NCBI RefSeq assembly: GCF_026126405.1
Contig: NZ_JAFMTQ010000009.1
Coordinates: 1 to 64,000, forward strand
Source of the DNA: Aureitalea sp. L0-47
Lineage (GTDB): Bacteria > Bacteroidota > Bacteroidia > Flavobacteriales > Flavobacteriaceae
DNA length: 64,000 nt
Reading direction: 5' to 3'
The translations under genes and the position numbers were made by a program. The notes below the pieces were generated by a model. The model was not told where the DNA came from, did no database searches, and saw only the letters and a list, made by a program, of their open reading frames with translations. The stretch's first letter is position 1, and every line of letters starts with the position of its first letter. Shown in pieces: positions 63,111 through 64,000 of the stretch.

Positions 63111-63132
63111 GAGGGAAACAATGAGGGAAACA
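63111..63132 (+). repeat. Right integrase arm-type repeat pair
   Basis: GAGGGAAACA at 63111-63120 and 63123-63132, 12 bp apart, same orientation, just upstream of the integrase ATG. The matching pair is at 48645-48667. Confidence 0.65.
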
Positions 63133-63217
63133 TTTTTATTAAATATATGAAAAATATCTGAATGTAAATACTGGCAAATTAAGATATTAACTATGGTTTA
63201 AACATATAGATGTGGTT

Positions 63218-63230
63218 CAGTATGACCCAC
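63218..63230 (+). other. Right attachment core
   Basis: CAGTATGACCCAC, identical to the tRNA-Val 3' end at 48587-48599. Excision between the copies would rejoin the tRNA to the terminator at 63240. Confidence 0.88.
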
Positions 63231-63239
63231 ATCAAGCAC

Positions 63240-63274
63240 AATCCCAATGCTACCGCATTGGGATTAATAATTTT
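63240..63274 (+). terminator. Original tRNA-Val terminator left beyond the island
   Basis: A perfect 11-bp stem AATCCCAATGC/GCATTGGGATT with loop TACC and an A/T-rich tail. It begins 10 bp after the right core, the expected position for the tRNA's own terminator before insertion. Confidence 0.75.
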
Positions 63275-63277
63275 GTA

Positions 63278-63302
63278 GAAACCGAAACTTGTTTCAGGTT
63301 TC
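63278..63302. repeat. Small nested hairpin GAAACC...GGTTTC
   Basis: GAAACC (63278-63283) pairs with GGTTTC (63297-63302), enclosing a second GAAAC-TTG-TTTC hairpin. Adjacent to the tandem repeat array; function unknown. Confidence 0.5.
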
Positions 63303-63320
63303 GAAGAAATTATTGATCAA

Positions 63321-63633
63321 TGAGCGAAGCTCATAGGATTGTATTTGCAAGAGCGGGTATTCTCTGGATCACGCAAGTAATCCATTAAGTAAAAAGAATC
63401 AATGAGCGAAGCTCATAGGATTGTATTTGCAGGAGCGGGTATTCTCTGGATCACGAAGTAATCCATTAAGTAAAAAGAATCCTTGAGCGAAGCTCATAGG
63501 ATTGTATTTGCAAGAGCGGGTATTCTCTGGATCACGAAGTAATCCATTAAGTAAAAAGAATCCTTGAGCGAAGCTCATGGGATTGTATTTGCAGGAACGG
63601 GTATTCTCTGGATCACGCAAGTAATCCATTAAA
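63321..63633. repeat. Four tandem copies of an approximately 81-bp repeat
   Basis: Unit starts (TGAGCGAAGCTCAT) are at 63321, 63403, 63484 and 63565, spacing 82, 81 and 81; the fourth unit is cut at the folC stop. Units differ at only a few positions (for example GCAAG versus GAAG). Each begins with a TGAGC-GAA-GCTCA hairpin. On the minus strand the array is open in one frame from an ATG overlapping the folC stop, giving a 27-residue periodic peptide (63399-63629). Confidence 0.9.
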
Positions 63634-64000
63634 GCACCTCCGCAACGGTAAAAGTACTACCTCCTATAAAGATCAAATCGCGTTCACCAGCCTTGGCTTT
63701 GGCCGCCTCGAAGGCGTGAATTACCGACTTGTAAACCTCTCCATGTAATCCATGACGCAATGCCTCAGTCTTTAGTTGTTCAGTATCCATACCTCTAGGG
63801 ATATCTGGCTTACAGAAGAAGTATTCAGCATTTTTTGGAAACAAAGGCAGCACTCTGTCAAGGTCCTTGTCATTCACCATACCAAGCACCACAAAAAGTT
63901 GCTCAAATACTTGTTTCTTCAATTGTCCTAATACCAATTCCAGACCTTCCTTGTTATGCGCTGTATCACAGATGATCCTTGGGGCTTCTCCAAGAATCTG
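63629..64000 (-). CDS. folC: Folylpolyglutamate synthase / dihydrofolate synthase, C-terminal part
   Basis: The last 123 codons of a Mur-ligase-like folate synthase; the frame is open at the right edge. The block APRIICDTAHNKEGLEL carries the FolC D-x-A-H-N motif, and the C-terminal domain continues with FVVLGMVNDKDLDRVLPLFP and FIGGSTFTVAEVL. It glutamylates folates in the cytoplasm. Its stop lies inside the last unit of the tandem repeat. Confidence 0.85.
   Translation of the reverse strand, partial: QILGEAPRIICDTAHNKEGLELVLGQLKKQVFEQLFVVLGMVNDKDLDRVLPLFPKNAEYFFCKPDIPRGMDTEQLKTEALRHGLHGEVYKSVIHAFEAAKAKAGERDLIFIGGSTFTVAEVL

Larger units (their letters stand above)
48587..63230. mobile_element. 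tRNA-Val-integrated genomic island carrying a type I RM variant
   Basis: About 14.6 kb bounded by the 13-bp direct repeat CAGTATGACCCAC. The region is visibly more AT-rich than the flanks, contains a tyrosine integrase at the right end reading inward, paired arm-site-like repeats at both ends, a serine recombinase, an excisionase-like HTH protein, a polymerase-like replication protein and the RM operon. No structural phage, relaxase or transposase gene is present. Flanking chromosomal logic supports it: the terminator proper to the tRNA lies beyond the right repeat. Confidence 0.9.

Noticed and set aside
48587-63230. Complete prophage
   Set aside because: No capsid, tail, portal, terminase or lysis genes can be recognised.
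63399-63629. 76-aa frame through the 81-bp tandem repeats as a real gene
   Set aside because: Listed under the repeat instead: no recognised domain, unit 1 carries an extra base out of frame, and hairpin-bearing tandem DNA explains it; kept as a question in the findings.
63321-63633. CRISPR array
   Set aside because: Units are near-identical over about 81 bp with no variable spacers and no cas genes nearby.

Overview
The window is chromosomal DNA of a marine-type flavobacterium (Bacteroidota, Flavobacteriaceae). The evidence is the SusD tail at the left edge, the type IX secretion/gliding genes porV, porU and gldJ, proteins ending in T9SS C-terminal sorting domains, promoters of the TAnnTTTG (-7) class, and a near absence of Shine-Dalgarno sequences. 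Genus cannot be fixed from the sequence alone.

Bases 1-48300 are ordinary core genome in short operons. From left to right: the end of a SusCD locus with its surface lipoprotein; rlmB, rhomboid and rarA; a block of envelope and hypothetical genes with a HAD nucleotidase, a polysaccharide-deacetylase-like protein and radC; PaiB-like and mpl; TPR and DUF4136 proteins; obgE, a GNAT-Adk in-frame fusion, purK, purE and an M3 peptidase; a T9SS-targeted M28 peptidase; an ECF sigma factor with a tiny zinc-finger-like partner; a UbiA-like membrane protein; gcvP; a tightly coupled FabH-like/methyltransferase/glycosyltransferase operon; alkaline phosphatase; an MlaE/MlaF lipid-transport pair; a T9SS-targeted FG-GAP protein; DUF389; GDP-mannose synthesis; SprT; SDR; pdhC-pdhA; cdd; porV-porU; gldJ; murF. 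Two valine tRNA genes (TAC then GAC) follow.

Bases 48600-63230 form an AT-rich integrated island of about 14.6 kb. It is inserted at the 3' end of tRNA-Val(GAC), with a 13-bp core direct repeat (48587-48599 and 63218-63230). Paired GAGGGAAACA repeats inside both ends look like integrase arm sites, and a tyrosine integrase is read inward from the right end. Cargo is a five-gene, fully overlapping type I restriction-modification operon (hsdM, a glycosylase-motif protein, a PDDEXK-DUF5655 predicted nuclease, hsdS, hsdR). The right half carries mobility and replication-like genes: a serine recombinase with a small partner, an excisionase-like HTH protein, small coiled-coil proteins, and a 358-aa protein with a winged-helix-like N-terminus and the three motifs of a family A DNA polymerase palm. 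No capsid, relaxase or conjugation gene is seen, so the element resembles a satellite-type or mobilisable island carrying a defence cargo.

Right of the island are the terminator that originally belonged to the tRNA, four tandem copies of an approximately 81-bp repeat, and the 3' part of folC running off the edge.

The strongest candidates for something undescribed are the five-gene RM variant with two extra proteins between hsdM and hsdS, and the winged-helix plus PolA-palm replication protein. Secondary oddities are the GNAT-Adk fusion, an 8-bp microsatellite before obgE, and the folC-adjacent tandem repeat.
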